Source of the DNA: Flintibacter muris
GTDB lineage: Bacteria; Bacillota; Clostridia; Oscillospirales; Oscillospiraceae
DNA: 64,000 bases
Assembly (NCBI RefSeq): GCF_943192995.1
Contig: NZ_CALPCP010000001.1
Span: 1 to 64,000 of the forward strand
Direction: 5' to 3'
A program made the translations under genes and the position numbers. Numbering within the stretch: position 1 is the stretch's first letter; each line of letters opens with the position of its first letter. Of the stretch, positions 24,608 through 32,842 are shown piece after piece. The notes beneath the pieces were generated by a model. That model had not been told where the DNA came from. It saw only the letters and a program-made list of their open reading frames with translations, and did no database searches.

Positions 24608-25726
24608 ATGACAAAAAGGTTCAGCATCTTTCTCAGCGCTCTGTTCTGCGCCTTTCTGGGCGGCGTCTGCGTTGTCAGTCTGCTGCTCCCGGATGTGAAG
24701 TTTTCTCCTTTGGAGAACCGTTACCTCCAGGACCCGCCCAAGCTGTCGCTGGAGAACCTGAACAGCGGCAGGTTTATGGAGGATGCCGAGGATTATGTCT
24801 CTGACCACATTATGGGCCGGGACCTGTGGGTGTCCATGAAGGCCTGGAGCGAGCGGCTGTCCGGCAAAAAGGAGAACGAGGGGGTGTACTTTGGGAAGCA
24901 GGATACCCTAATCAACCGGGTTGACGATCCGGACCCCGGCAAACTGGAAAAAGATATGGGCTACCTGGATGCGCTGACAGGCAATGTGTCTGTGCCGGTG
25001 TACTTTGGACTGATCCCCTCCGCCGCCGAAATCTGGAAAGACCGGCTCCCGGAGGGGGCTCCCACCGCGGACGAAAAATCTATTATTCACTCCCTCTACT
25101 TCTCCACCGGGGCCTCTACCGTTGACCTGTACAGCGCTCTGGCGGCCCACAGCGGTGAGGACATCTACTACCGCACCGACCACCACTGGACCAGCCTGGG
25201 GGCCTTCTACGGAGCCAATGCCATCTTTGAGGCCATGGGATTGGAGCCGCTGAACCTGGACGACTATCAGAAGGTTACCGTCACAGATCAGTTTAACGGC
25301 ACCAGCTTTTCCACCTCCGGCGTGCGCTGGCTGCCCCCGGATACCATTGACACCTATGTCCCGGATGAGGGAATCAAGGTGACCTCCTGGTTTAAAGGCG
25401 CGCCTGAGCCGGGCAGCCTGTATGTGGACAGCTACCTGGATGTGAAGGACAAGTACTCCTACTTTCTGGGGGGGCGTCAGCCCCTGTGCGTGGTGGAGAA
25501 GGAGGGCAGCACCGGCCCTAAGGTGCTCCTTGTCCGGGATTCCTACTCCGACTCCCTCACCCCATTTTTGACAGATCGGTTTTCTGAAATCCACCTCATT
25601 GATCCCCGGGACAATCTGAGCAGCATCAAGGGCTATGTGGAGGAACACAACATCGACACAGTGATTGTACTGTACAGCTTCTACAACTTTGCCACCGATA
25701 AAAATTTGTTTTTGCTGGGCAGATAA
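24608..25726 (+). CDS. DHHW-family extracellular acetylation protein
   Basis: The product (372 aa) has one N-terminal membrane anchor (about 7-28) and an extracytoplasmic SGNH-like domain. The name-giving motif is present as YRTDHHWTSLGAF (DHHW at 191-194), and LVRDSYSDS (Arg310-Asp311-Ser312) supplies the second conserved block. The family works with MBOAT proteins in O-acetylation of secreted polysaccharides. AGGAGGCG precedes the ATG, 12 bases after the MBOAT stop, so it is the last gene of the three-gene operon, ended by a terminator at 25800. It is distantly similar to the 465-aa protein at 10963 but lacks its C-terminal extension. Confidence 0.88.
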   Translation: MTKRFSIFLSALFCAFLGGVCVVSLLLPDVKFSPLENRYLQDPPKLSLENLNSGRFMEDAEDYVSDHIMGRDLWVSMKAWSERLSGKKENEGVYFGKQDTLINRVDDPDPGKLEKDMGYLDALTGNVSVPVYFGLIPSAAEIWKDRLPEGAPTADEKSIIHSLYFSTGASTVDLYSALAAHSGEDIYYRTDHHWTSLGAFYGANAIFEAMGLEPLNLDDYQKVTVTDQFNGTSFSTSGVRWLPPDTIDTYVPDEGIKVTSWFKGAPEPGSLYVDSYLDVKDKYSYFLGGRQPLCVVEKEGSTGPKVLLVRDSYSDSLTPFLTDRFSEIHLIDPRDNLSSIKGYVEEHNIDTVIVLYSFYNFATDKNLFLLGR

Positions 25727-25799
25727 CAAAAATTCCCTTCCGTTAGGTGGGTACAGATAAGGAAGAACCCACCCACAGCCAAACCCTAAAACCGAAAAG

Positions 25800-25832
25800 A
25801 CAGGAGGCCGAAACCAGGCCCCCTGTTTTTTT
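25800..25832 (+). terminator. Terminator of the second O-acetylation operon
   Basis: ACAGGAGGCC (25800-25809) pairs with GGCCCCCTGT (25817-25826) with one mismatch and is followed by seven T residues. Confidence 0.8.
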
Positions 25833-25859
25833 CGTACCTTCCAGCGGCCCACCGCTGAC

Positions 25860-26130
25860 CGCCTCAAGAATCCTATGCTCAACGAGTTTATTGAGAAAGT
25901 CGTTGTCCATGAAGTGGACAAATCCACCGGGGACAGGCGGCAGAAGGTTGATATATATTTTAACTTCATCGGCTGTTTCGTCCCGCCCAGGCCGGAGGTT
26001 ATTCTGACCGCCGGGGAAAAAGCAAAGCGCAAAAGGCGTTGGCGGCGAGGAACCGGGAACGGAGCAAAACAAACTGCGTATGCGCCGGGTGAGGGAGGTA
26101 CAGCGGGCCGCAAAGGAGGCCGGGAAAGTT
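25860..26130 (+). pseudogene. C-terminal remnant of a large serine recombinase
   Basis: From about 25860 the frame reads LKNPMLNEFIEKVVVHEVDK and then QKVDIYFNFIGCF. This is characteristic of the DUF4368-type C-terminus of clostridial large serine recombinases (TnpX-like), followed by a Lys/Arg-rich tail (GEKAKRKRRW). The catalytic N-terminal domain and most of the recombinase body are missing, and the fragment starts right after the terminator of the preceding operon. It marks the edge of an old mobile element. No start codon with a ribosome site is seen. Confidence 0.7.
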
Positions 26131-26144
26131 TCGGCTCCGGCTGG

Positions 26145-26173
26145 TTGATTTGGGTAATTTGTCGTGCTATACT
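26145..26173 (+). promoter_or_regulatory. Sigma-A promoter before the AT-rich membrane protein
   Basis: TTGATT (26145-26150), 17 bases, TATACT (26168-26173). About 35 bases downstream an AGGAGG ribosome site and ATG follow. Confidence 0.65.
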
Positions 26174-26208
26174 GAACTCGACATTTGCCCCGGTTAGGAG
26201 GATGGCTT

Positions 26209-26916
26209 ATGCCCATGATATAGATTTCACAAGGAAACGCCCCCGGTTTGGTCTATGGCATTAACATTAAAATCCCTCATGAGCGCACATTCTTGTTTGG
26301 TAGTTTGACCGTTGGACTAACTAATAAATACTCCCGCTTTTCAAAGGGTAAACTGATAATTTTTCAAGACGGGCAAGTAAAATTCCGATTGAAGGAATCA
26401 AACAGATTAAATTGGGCGTTAAATTCCGTCCTTCCCATATGTGTCCTATTACTCTGCTTCACGCTTTTTATTTTTTTCCCGCAGTATGAAGCATTGTGGG
26501 TATCACTATTTCTCGTTTTTATAATACTGGTGCTCGGCTCTATTAACCGGCAATACTCCATTTTCGAGGGTGAAGAAGAAATTGGATTTTCACAGGAAAG
26601 ATGGATAAAGCCGATAAGTAGTTTTTCTATACGAAATAATAACTACCGCATCTACTCTCACAGCCATGAACGTTATTCTCTGTTCAAGGATGGCATACAA
26701 ATTGCATTATACAACAGGAAATTGGAGAAATCGAAGAATAGGTATCTAATTTATTATTCCGCAGATGAACCTTTAGAGGTAATCGAATTGTTTTGTTTGT
26801 GGATTGATATGTTTCACTACGATGATAATCGGGGACGGACAATCCTAAAAACATTTAACCTTCATCCAGATAAACACACTGAATATACGTTTTGGCGACC
26901 TAAAGATGTTGAGTAA
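26209..26916 (+). pseudogene. AT-rich two-helix membrane protein, start interrupted by a stop codon
   Basis: A promoter, AGGAGG (26196-26201) and ATG 26209 are well placed, but the fifth codon of that frame is TAG (26221). The same frame then stays open to 26916. If translation begins at a later codon such as TTG 26248, a 222-aa protein results. It has two transmembrane segments (about 56-76 and 82-99) and a cytosolic beta-rich remainder with many Tyr, Arg and Asn residues. I recognise no family; it faintly resembles small membrane proteins with a PH-like fold. Base composition is far more AT-rich than its neighbours, pointing to recent acquisition. It is either a freshly broken gene or one using a weak alternative start. 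Confidence 0.55.
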
Positions 26917-26949
26917 AAAATCCCGCCGCAAAGCAAGGGCGCACTTCTA

Positions 26950-27017
26950 TACATGGTCTGCGGCCATGTATCGTGCGCTCTGCGAGGCCCGGCCCGGACT
27001 TCCGAAAGTCCGGGCCG
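26950..27017. repeat. Two strong palindromes in decayed mobile DNA
   Basis: ATACATGG/CCATGTAT lies at about 26950-26972. A perfect 12-bp palindrome has arms 26990-27001 and 27006-27017 with loop CCGA and is followed by TTTG. The second could terminate the preceding gene or be an element-borne structure. Confidence 0.5.
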
Positions 27018-27119
27018 TTTGCGTCGCTCCGCTCCGTACAAGGGGCTGCGCCCCCTGCGCCCTCGCCGGAAAGGTACACCCGCTTCGCGTCTGCACCTTT
27101 CCAACGAGGCTAAAACCGA

Positions 27120-27341
27120 ATACTCTGTGGGCGGCGAAAGGATCGGCTCAAAGGGCTGTACTGGGAGGGAGACGGCTTTGTACTAGTGTATAAGCGGCTG
27201 GAAAACGGGAGTTTCCAGTGGCCGAGGAACGGTGAGGAGGCGCGGCAACTCACGGCACAGCAGTACCGGTGGCTGATGGGGGGACTGAGCGTGGAGCAGC
27301 CAAGGGCACACAAGACAATGTCTGGGTTGAACATTGTCTAA
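27120..27341 (+). pseudogene. IS66-family TnpB remnant
   Basis: The frame ending at 27341 reads CGRRKDRLKGLYWEGDGFV, then YKRLENGSFQWPRN and AQQYRWLMGGLSVEQPRAHK. This is the C-terminal two thirds of the IS66 accessory protein TnpB. The N-terminal part is absent and the last residues (after AHK) are replaced by unrelated sequence, so the gene is truncated at both ends. A perfect 8-bp inverted repeat, GACAATGT/ACATTGTC (27314-27338), lies at the 3' break. Confidence 0.8.
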
Positions 27342-27400
27342 TAAGAGGCAATCGTGGAGAAAGCTGGTTTTTTGCCTGATTTTATGGTATAATTAAAGCT

Positions 27401-27460
27401 ATGAAAGAGCAAACGCATGAGAGAAACACGGGGACAATTACGATTTCCCGTGCGGAATAG
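27401..27460 (+). pseudogene. Possible IS66 TnpC start fragment
   Basis: After TnpB, in the order expected for IS66, a 19-codon frame starts MKEQTHERN and contains TITISRAE before a stop. The ITISRAE motif resembles the N-terminus of IS66 TnpC proteins. A TATAAT (27388-27393) precedes it. The remaining transposase is missing. The assignment rests on a short match. Confidence 0.4.
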
Positions 27461-27620
27461 ATCTATTAGCCAAGTTGCAGACTTCCGGCATTGAAATATG
27501 CTCCCCACCCCAAAGGCCAAGAAAGAAGTGGCGTAGCCTTTCGACTACGCCACTTCTTCCAAATGAAAATACTTCCTTATGAGGCCCCCCGTTAATGTCT
27601 GCGGGCCTGTTTTACAATGT
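27461..27620. other. Intergenic remainder of the mobile-element scar
   Basis: No gene. Apart from the hairpin at 27523-27558, nothing is recognised. Confidence 0.5.
27523..27558 (-). terminator. Terminator of the lacI-fucI-fucU unit
   Basis: Perfect 14-base arms at 27523-27536 and 27545-27558. On the minus strand the stem is followed by TCTTGG, so the T tract is weak. It lies about 60 bases after the fucU stop. Confidence 0.7.
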
Positions 27621-28067
27621 TTACTTAATAACACCCTTCTGCAAGATCAGATTGGCGTAGATGGAGGTCTCGCCGGACTGGAGGATGCAGCAGCACCCCT
27701 TGGCCTGTTCATAAAACTCAAAGCGCTCATAGGTGCCGAAGGCGGCTGCGCCCCGCTCGTCATACTTGGCGACAATTTGTTTGTACTCCTCCACAACGGG
27801 GATATCCAAGTCCTTGTCGCACTCCATAGGCTCCATGGTCATGGCGGGGGTCGCCACATAGGCGTCCAGGGGGATGACCTGCATGATGGCGTCCAGCAGC
27901 TCAGGCACGCCGTGGCCGTCGGCCCGGACCAGGATGGCCCCGCCCGCCTGGGCCATGGATTTGCCGGGGAAGTTGCCGTCACCGATGCAAATGCGGTCGC
28001 CATGGCCCATCTCGGCCAGCACCTTCAGCAGTTCAGGGGAGAGGATGGGGGGGATATTCTTTAACAT
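27621..28067 (-). CDS. fucU: L-fucose mutarotase (RbsD/FucU family)
   Basis: FucU (148 aa) interconverts alpha and beta anomers of L-fucose so that the isomerase and importer receive the right form. The start LKNIPPILSPELLKVLAEMGHGD (His of MGHGD) is diagnostic of the family, and the second conserved block DGNFP follows. Near the end the conserved aromatic ERFEFYEQAK is found. Length is standard. AAGGAGG lies just upstream of the ATG. It is the last gene of the minus-strand unit lacI-fucI-fucU, 49 bases after fucI. Confidence 0.92.
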   Translation of the reverse strand: MLKNIPPILSPELLKVLAEMGHGDRICIGDGNFPGKSMAQAGGAILVRADGHGVPELLDAIMQVIPLDAYVATPAMTMEPMECDKDLDIPVVEEYKQIVAKYDERGAAAFGTYERFEFYEQAKGCCCILQSGETSIYANLILQKGVIK

Positions 28068-28116
28068 GGAAATGCCTCCTTATTTGACTCCCCGTGAGGG
28101 GAGGGGACGCTTAAAC

Positions 28117-29928
28117 TCAGCGGATGTTGCGGTACATGGGGCCGTAGGCGGCGCAGGCGCGGTAGTCCTGGCCCTCCTTGTCCATGCCAAAGGCGTTCCA
28201 GGCGGCGGGACGGAATATATCCTGGTTGGGCACATTGTGCATGCACACGGGGATGCGCAGCATGGAGCACAGAGTAATCAGGTCGGCGCCGACGTGGCCG
28301 TAGGAGATAGCGCCGTGGTTGGCGCCCCAGTTGTTCATCACGTCGTAGGCGGAGCGGAAGGGGCTGCCCTCCACGCCGTCACACCGGGGGGCGAACCAGG
28401 TGCAGGGCCAGGTATAGTCGGTGCGGCGCATAAGCTTTTCCGTCACCTCGTCGGGCAGGCTGACAGTCCAGCCCTCGGCGATCTGGAGGACGGGGCCCAG
28501 CCCCTTGACCAGGTTCAGGCGGATCATGGTGGCAGGCATCTCGGCGCGGGTGATATAGTGGCTGGAGAAGCCGCCGCCCCGGAAGTAGCCATAGTCGGCG
28601 GAGGGCCAGTCGGTGGCGGCGGTCATCTTTTCAATGTCCTCCGCAGTGACCTCCCACCATTTTTTCATCACGGGCTTGCCCTGGCCGTCCAGACACTCGC
28701 CGCAGGCGTCCAGGCAGGCGGCGCCCGAGTTAATCAGGTGGATAAAGCCGCCATTCTCCTTGGCAACGCCGGTGAGCTCATAGCCGGTGGCCCGCTTGGT
28801 GGCCTCGGGGGACCAGAAGGTGCGCACGTCGGCGAAGATCTGAGCCCGGTTGGTGAGCAGCTTCATAAACAGCATGCCCAGGCCGTTGAGCACGTCATTC
28901 TCGGTGGCCAGAATGTAGGGCTCGCGGGCGCCGCTGTAGTCAAAGCTGGAGTTGAGCAGGGCCTCGGGATAGTCGCAGTTGGGGTAGAAATCGGTCCACT
29001 GGCGCTGGCCCTGGAAGCCGCCGGCAATGGCGTTGTGGCCCACCATCTCCTCCTCGCAGCCCTCGGGCAGGTTGGGATTGCCGTTCATCAGATCCTTGAT
29101 GATGCAGTACATCTTAACCGTGAACTCCCAGGCCTCCGCCTTCTTCTCAGGGGACGCCTTGACAAAGTCGGGGTTCTTGTCCCAGCCCTCCTTGCAGTGC
29201 TCCTTGGTCCAGGCCAGGGCCTTCTGGAACTCGGCCTCGTCATAGATGCCCTCGGTCATGCGGCGGATAATTTCCACCTCGTCCACAGACTCCACCCGCA
29301 TGCCCAGATAGTCCTGAATAAACTCCTGGTCAATGATAGAGCCGCCAATGCCCATACACATGGAGCCGATCTGAAGGTAGCTCTTGCCCCGCATGGTGGC
29401 CACGGCCACGGCGGCCCGGCCAAAGCGGAGCAGCTTTTCCTTCACGTCTTCGGGGATATCAGTTACCTCATCCAGGTTCTGCACCTCGTGGCCATAGATG
29501 CCAAAGGCGGGCAGGCCCTTCTGGGCGTGGGTGGCCAGCACGGAGGCCAGATACACCGCGCCGGGGCGCTCGGTGCCGTTAAAGCCCCATACACCCTTGA
29601 TGGTCATGGGGTCCATATCCATAGTCTCGGCACCGTAGCACCAGCAGGGGGTGACAGTGAGGGTGATGTCCACATTTTCCTTTTTAAACTTGGCGGCGCA
29701 GGCGGCGGCCTCAGCCACCCGGCCAATGGTGGTATCGGCGATAACCACCTTGACCGGTTCCCCGTTGGAGTAGCAGATGTTTTGCTCAAACAGGGCCTTG
29801 GCGGCCTGGGCCATGGACATGGTCTGCTCCTCCAGAGACTCCCGGACCTTCAGGGGGCCGCGCCGACCGTCGATTGTGGGGCGGATGCCGATAACGGGGT
29901 ACTCGCCAATGTACCGGTTCTTTGCCAT
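28117..29928 (-). CDS. fucI: L-fucose isomerase
   Basis: FucI (603 aa) converts L-fucose to L-fuculose in a Mn2+-dependent ketol isomerisation, in the cytoplasm. The N-terminus reads [20 protein letters not shown], and [18 protein letters not shown] and [12 protein letters not shown] are characteristic. The C-terminal part has the [15 protein letters not shown] block carrying the catalytic His. Length is normal (E. coli FucI about 591). The enzyme family also accepts D-arabinose. It follows lacI by 94 bases and has GGAGG 9 bases before its ATG. Partner genes on the other strand encode importer and kinases. Confidence 0.96.
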   Translation of the reverse strand: MAKNRYIGEYPVIGIRPTIDGRRGPLKVRESLEEQTMSMAQAAKALFEQNICYSNGEPVKVVIADTTIGRVAEAAACAAKFKKENVDITLTVTPCWCYGAETMDMDPMTIKGVWGFNGTERPGAVYLASVLATHAQKGLPAFGIYGHEVQNLDEVTDIPEDVKEKLLRFGRAAVAVATMRGKSYLQIGSMCMGIGGSIIDQEFIQDYLGMRVESVDEVEIIRRMTEGIYDEAEFQKALAWTKEHCKEGWDKNPDFVKASPEKKAEAWEFTVKMYCIIKDLMNGNPNLPEGCEEEMVGHNAIAGGFQGQRQWTDFYPNCDYPEALLNSSFDYSGAREPYILATENDVLNGLGMLFMKLLTNRAQIFADVRTFWSPEATKRATGYELTGVAKENGGFIHLINSGAACLDACGECLDGQGKPVMKKWWEVTAEDIEKMTAATDWPSADYGYFRGGGFSSHYITRAEMPATMIRLNLVKGLGPVLQIAEGWTVSLPDEVTEKLMRRTDYTWPCTWFAPRCDGVEGSPFRSAYDVMNNWGANHGAISYGHVGADLITLCSMLRIPVCMHNVPNQDIFRPAAWNAFGMDKEGQDYRACAAYGPMYRNIR

Positions 29929-30022
29929 AATAATCTTCCTCCTTGCATTTACTGCTCCGCCGGTTTCTGGCGGCGTTGTTTGGAAATGGACTTATAAGAC
30001 GCTTGTGGAAAGCGTAATATAC

Positions 30023-31000
30023 TTACAGATGGATGGTGCATTTCAGCCGGACGGTGCGGGGCGGGCTGTCGTCCCCCTCCAGCCGCTGGATGAGCCAGGC
30101 GGCGGCGGTGCGGCCGATCTCCTGCTCCGGCTGATGGATCACAGGCAGGGGAGGGGTCATCATAGAGCAGATATCCAGGCAGTCGTAGCCGAACACAGTC
30201 ACGTCGTCGGGAATGTTGACCCCCCGCTCCCGGGCGGCGGTGATAATGCCTATGGTGGTGTCGCTGTTGGTGGAAAAGATGGCCGTTGGGGGGGCGGGCA
30301 GCGCCATCAGGTCCACAAAGCCCTGATAACCGGTGGCAAAGGTGTGTTCCCCCCGGACAATCAGGGAGTCGTCATAGTGGACGCCCTTTTCCTCCAGGGC
30401 CCGCAGATAGCCGGCGATTCGCTCCCGGGCGGTTTGGAGGGAGCTGGGGCCGCTGATAGCGGCAATGCGGCGGTGGCCGCTGCGGATCAGGTAGCTGATG
30501 GCCTGCCAGGCGGACTCGGTGTTGTCGGTCAGCACCGCGTCGGCGGAAATGCCGGGGATCACCCGGTCCACCTGGACCACCGGCACGCCCCGGTTGGCGG
30601 TGATCTCCAGAAATTCGTCGGAGGTCAGATTTTCGGGCAGATAGATCAGGCCGTCCACCCCGGTGCCGATCAGGAAATTGAGGTAGTCCCGCTCCAGCCC
30701 GTGGTCGGAGGAGTAGCAGGAGATAATGGTGTGATAGCCGTTTTCCCGAAACACCTTGTCCAGGGCGGTGAAGATATAGCTGTAAAAGGAGATGCTCAGG
30801 GTGGGCAGCAGGATGCCGATAGAGTGGCTGCGCTGGGTTTTAAGGCTGCGGGCGAAGGGGTTGACCCGGTAGTCCAGGGCGGCGATAGCGTTTCGGATGG
30901 CCTCCAGATTGGCGGGGCGCACCTGTCCGCCGTTGATGTATTTGGAAACAGTGGACTGGGAAACGCCGGCCATCCGGGCTACATCCTTGATTGTCGCCAT
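30023..31000 (-). CDS. LacI-family transcriptional regulator of the sugar locus
   Basis: The product (325 aa) has a LacI helix-turn-helix at residues 3-25 (TIKDVARMAGVSQSTVSKYI), a hinge helix (NPFARSLKTQRS) and a periplasmic-binding-protein-like effector domain (about 60-325, HSIGILLPTLS to the C-terminus). It probably represses the fuc genes and the divergent importer in the absence of sugar. GGGAGG stands just before its ATG. Two identical 12-base palindromes (31018-31029 and 31189-31200) lie between the divergent promoters and their genes and are the likely binding sites. The first is in its own 5' untranslated region, so autorepression by roadblock is likely. Confidence 0.92.
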   Translation of the reverse strand: MATIKDVARMAGVSQSTVSKYINGGQVRPANLEAIRNAIAALDYRVNPFARSLKTQRSHSIGILLPTLSISFYSYIFTALDKVFRENGYHTIISCYSSDHGLERDYLNFLIGTGVDGLIYLPENLTSDEFLEITANRGVPVVQVDRVIPGISADAVLTDNTESAWQAISYLIRSGHRRIAAISGPSSLQTARERIAGYLRALEEKGVHYDDSLIVRGEHTFATGYQGFVDLMALPAPPTAIFSTNSDTTIGIITAARERGVNIPDDVTVFGYDCLDICSMMTPPLPVIHQPEQEIGRTAAAWLIQRLEGDDSPPRTVRLKCTIHL

Positions 31001-31017
31001 GGTTCCTCCCGTAAAAA

Positions 31018-31029
31018 CGAATCGTTTCG
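31018..31029. promoter_or_regulatory. LacI-type operator 1
   Basis: CGAATCGTTTCG, a near-palindrome with the central CG typical of LacI-family sites, about 30 bases downstream of the predicted lacI start point. It is the exact reverse complement of operator 2. Confidence 0.7.
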
Positions 31030-31062
31030 ACTAAAAAGTCGGATACTGCCCTGCACTATTTA

Positions 31063-31091
31063 ATGATATAGAAAAACTTTTGTGCTGTCAA
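31063..31091 (-). promoter_or_regulatory. Sigma-A promoter of lacI-fucI-fucU
   Basis: On the minus strand TTGACA (31086-31091), 17 bases, TATCAT (31063-31068). Confidence 0.8.
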
Positions 31092-31114
31092 TACAAAAAT
31101 TTATAAAAAATATC

Positions 31115-31143
31115 TTGCTTTTTGTGGAGAAGTCTATTATAAT
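31115..31143 (+). promoter_or_regulatory. Sigma-A promoter of the sugar importer operon
   Basis: TTGCTT (31115-31120), 17 bases, TATAAT (31138-31143). The leader to the first gene is about 185 bases and contains operator 2. Confidence 0.75.
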
Positions 31144-31188
31144 GAAAACCTGAACAGCGAAACCGGCCTTGAAATGCCGCCAAAAAAA

Positions 31189-31200
31189 CGAAACGATTCG
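31189..31200. promoter_or_regulatory. LacI-type operator 2
   Basis: CGAAACGATTCG, identical to operator 1 on the opposite strand and about 40 bases downstream of the importer start point. A weak second -10 (TATAAT, 31221-31226) lies just after it. Confidence 0.7.
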
Positions 31201-31333
31201 AGTTTTGCGTTGTTGATTTATATAATAATACCAAAAAAGAACCGGGATAACTGTGCAAAACAACGGATACTTGGCGGCAGGACGGTTTTCAAAAGGATAG
31301 ACGGAGTTTTATGATTGGGAGGGAAGAACTGGA

Positions 31334-32842
31334 ATGGGTGAAGTGATCCTAAAAATGGACGGCATCCAAAAATACTTCCCCGGTGTCCACGCGCTGGACA
31401 ACGCGCATCTGGAGGTGCGCGCCGGAGAGGTGATGGCCCTGGTGGGCGAGAATGGCGCGGGCAAGTCCACCCTGATGAAGATACTGACGGGTATCTATCA
31501 AAAGGACGGCGGGACCATTGAGTACTTCGGCCAGGAGATTGAGATCCATGGTCCCAGAGACGCCCAGGCCAAGGGCATCTGCATTGTCCACCAGGAGCTG
31601 AACCTGATGCAGGACCTGACGGTGGCGGAGAACATTTTCATTGGCCGGGAGCCCAGCAAGGGGCCCTTCCTGGATAAGACAGAGCAGAACCGGATGACCC
31701 AGGAGCTGCTGTCCTCCCTCCACCTGAACATATCCGCCAAGACGCAGATCAAGCGGCTGACGGTGGCCAAGCAGCAGATGGTGGAGATCGCCAAGGCCCT
31801 CTCCTATCAGAATACCAAGGTGCTTATTATGGATGAGCCCTCCACCGCCCTGACCACCAGCGAGATTGAGGACCTGTTCACCTTTATCCGCCGGCTCAAG
31901 GCCACCGGAGTGGGCATTGTGTACATATCCCACCGGATGGATGAGCTGAAACAGATCACCGACCGGATCACCGTTATGCGGGACGGCCAATATGTGGAAA
32001 CGGTGGACACCGCCTCCACCACCATTGACCAGGTGGTGCAGATGATGGTGGGCCGGGTGATTTACGAGGAGCCCAAGAGCCACTCCAACGTTCCCCCTGA
32101 CGCCGAGGTTGTGCTGGAGGCGGAGGGGCTCAGGTCGCTGGATGTGAAGAATGTATCTTTCCAGCTGCGCAAGGGCGAGATTCTGGGCTTTGCCGGACTG
32201 ATGGGCGCCGGGCGCACCGAGACCATGCGCCTGCTGTGCGGCGCCGACAGGCGGGAGAGCGGCACCATCCGGGTCCAGGGTAAGGAGGTCAACATCCGCA
32301 GCCCCAAGGACGCGGTGAACGCCGGTATTGGCTACCTGTCTGAGGACCGGAAGCTGTTCGGATTGTGCCTGGGACTGGCGGTGTCTGACAACACGGCCCT
32401 GCCCTCCCTGGATAAGCTGTCCGGCCCTTTGTTTGTGGACGACGGTAAGATCAACCGGGCCACCGCCGAATATGTGGATAAGATCCGCATTAAAACGCCC
32501 TCGGTAAAAACCCTGATCCGCAGCCTGTCCGGCGGCAACCAGCAAAAGGTGGTAATCGCCAAATGGCTCCACCGGGACTGCGATGTGCTTATCTTCGACG
32601 AGCCCACCAAGGGTATCGACGTGGGTGCCAAGAGCGAGATTTACAAACTGATGAATCAGCTGGCGGCGGAAGGAAAATCCATTATCATGATCTCCTCCGA
32701 GCTGCCTGAGCTGCTGCGTATGTCTGACCGTGTGGTTGTCATGTGTGAGGGGCGGATCACCGGAGAGCTGGATATCTCCGAGGCAACTCAGGAGAAGATC
32801 ATGACCCTGGCCACCAAACGTGAACTGGAGGAAGCGGTATGA
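31334..32842 (+). CDS. Sugar ABC transporter ATP-binding protein (RbsA/MglA type)
   Basis: This 502-aa double ATPase energises a monosaccharide importer from the cytosolic face. The first half has Walker A GENGAGKST near residue 40 and DEPSTAL after a short signature region. The second half has an altered Walker A (GLMGAGRTE), the signature LSGGNQQKV and DEPTKGIDVG, the asymmetry typical of RbsA/MglA/XylG. ATG follows GGGAGGGAAG. It overlaps the permease start by four bases. Substrate is inferred from context to be L-fucose or a related deoxy sugar. Confidence 0.94.
   Translation: MGEVILKMDGIQKYFPGVHALDNAHLEVRAGEVMALVGENGAGKSTLMKILTGIYQKDGGTIEYFGQEIEIHGPRDAQAKGICIVHQELNLMQDLTVAENIFIGREPSKGPFLDKTEQNRMTQELLSSLHLNISAKTQIKRLTVAKQQMVEIAKALSYQNTKVLIMDEPSTALTTSEIEDLFTFIRRLKATGVGIVYISHRMDELKQITDRITVMRDGQYVETVDTASTTIDQVVQMMVGRVIYEEPKSHSNVPPDAEVVLEAEGLRSLDVKNVSFQLRKGEILGFAGLMGAGRTETMRLLCGADRRESGTIRVQGKEVNIRSPKDAVNAGIGYLSEDRKLFGLCLGLAVSDNTALPSLDKLSGPLFVDDGKINRATAEYVDKIRIKTPSVKTLIRSLSGGNQQKVVIAKWLHRDCDVLIFDEPTKGIDVGAKSEIYKLMNQLAAEGKSIIMISSELPELLRMSDRVVVMCEGRITGELDISEATQEKIMTLATKRELEEAV

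Noticed and set aside
27874..29997. Long plus-strand frame (707 codons) opposite fucI
   Set aside because: Antisense shadow of fucI with low-complexity composition; fucI itself matches its family from end to end.
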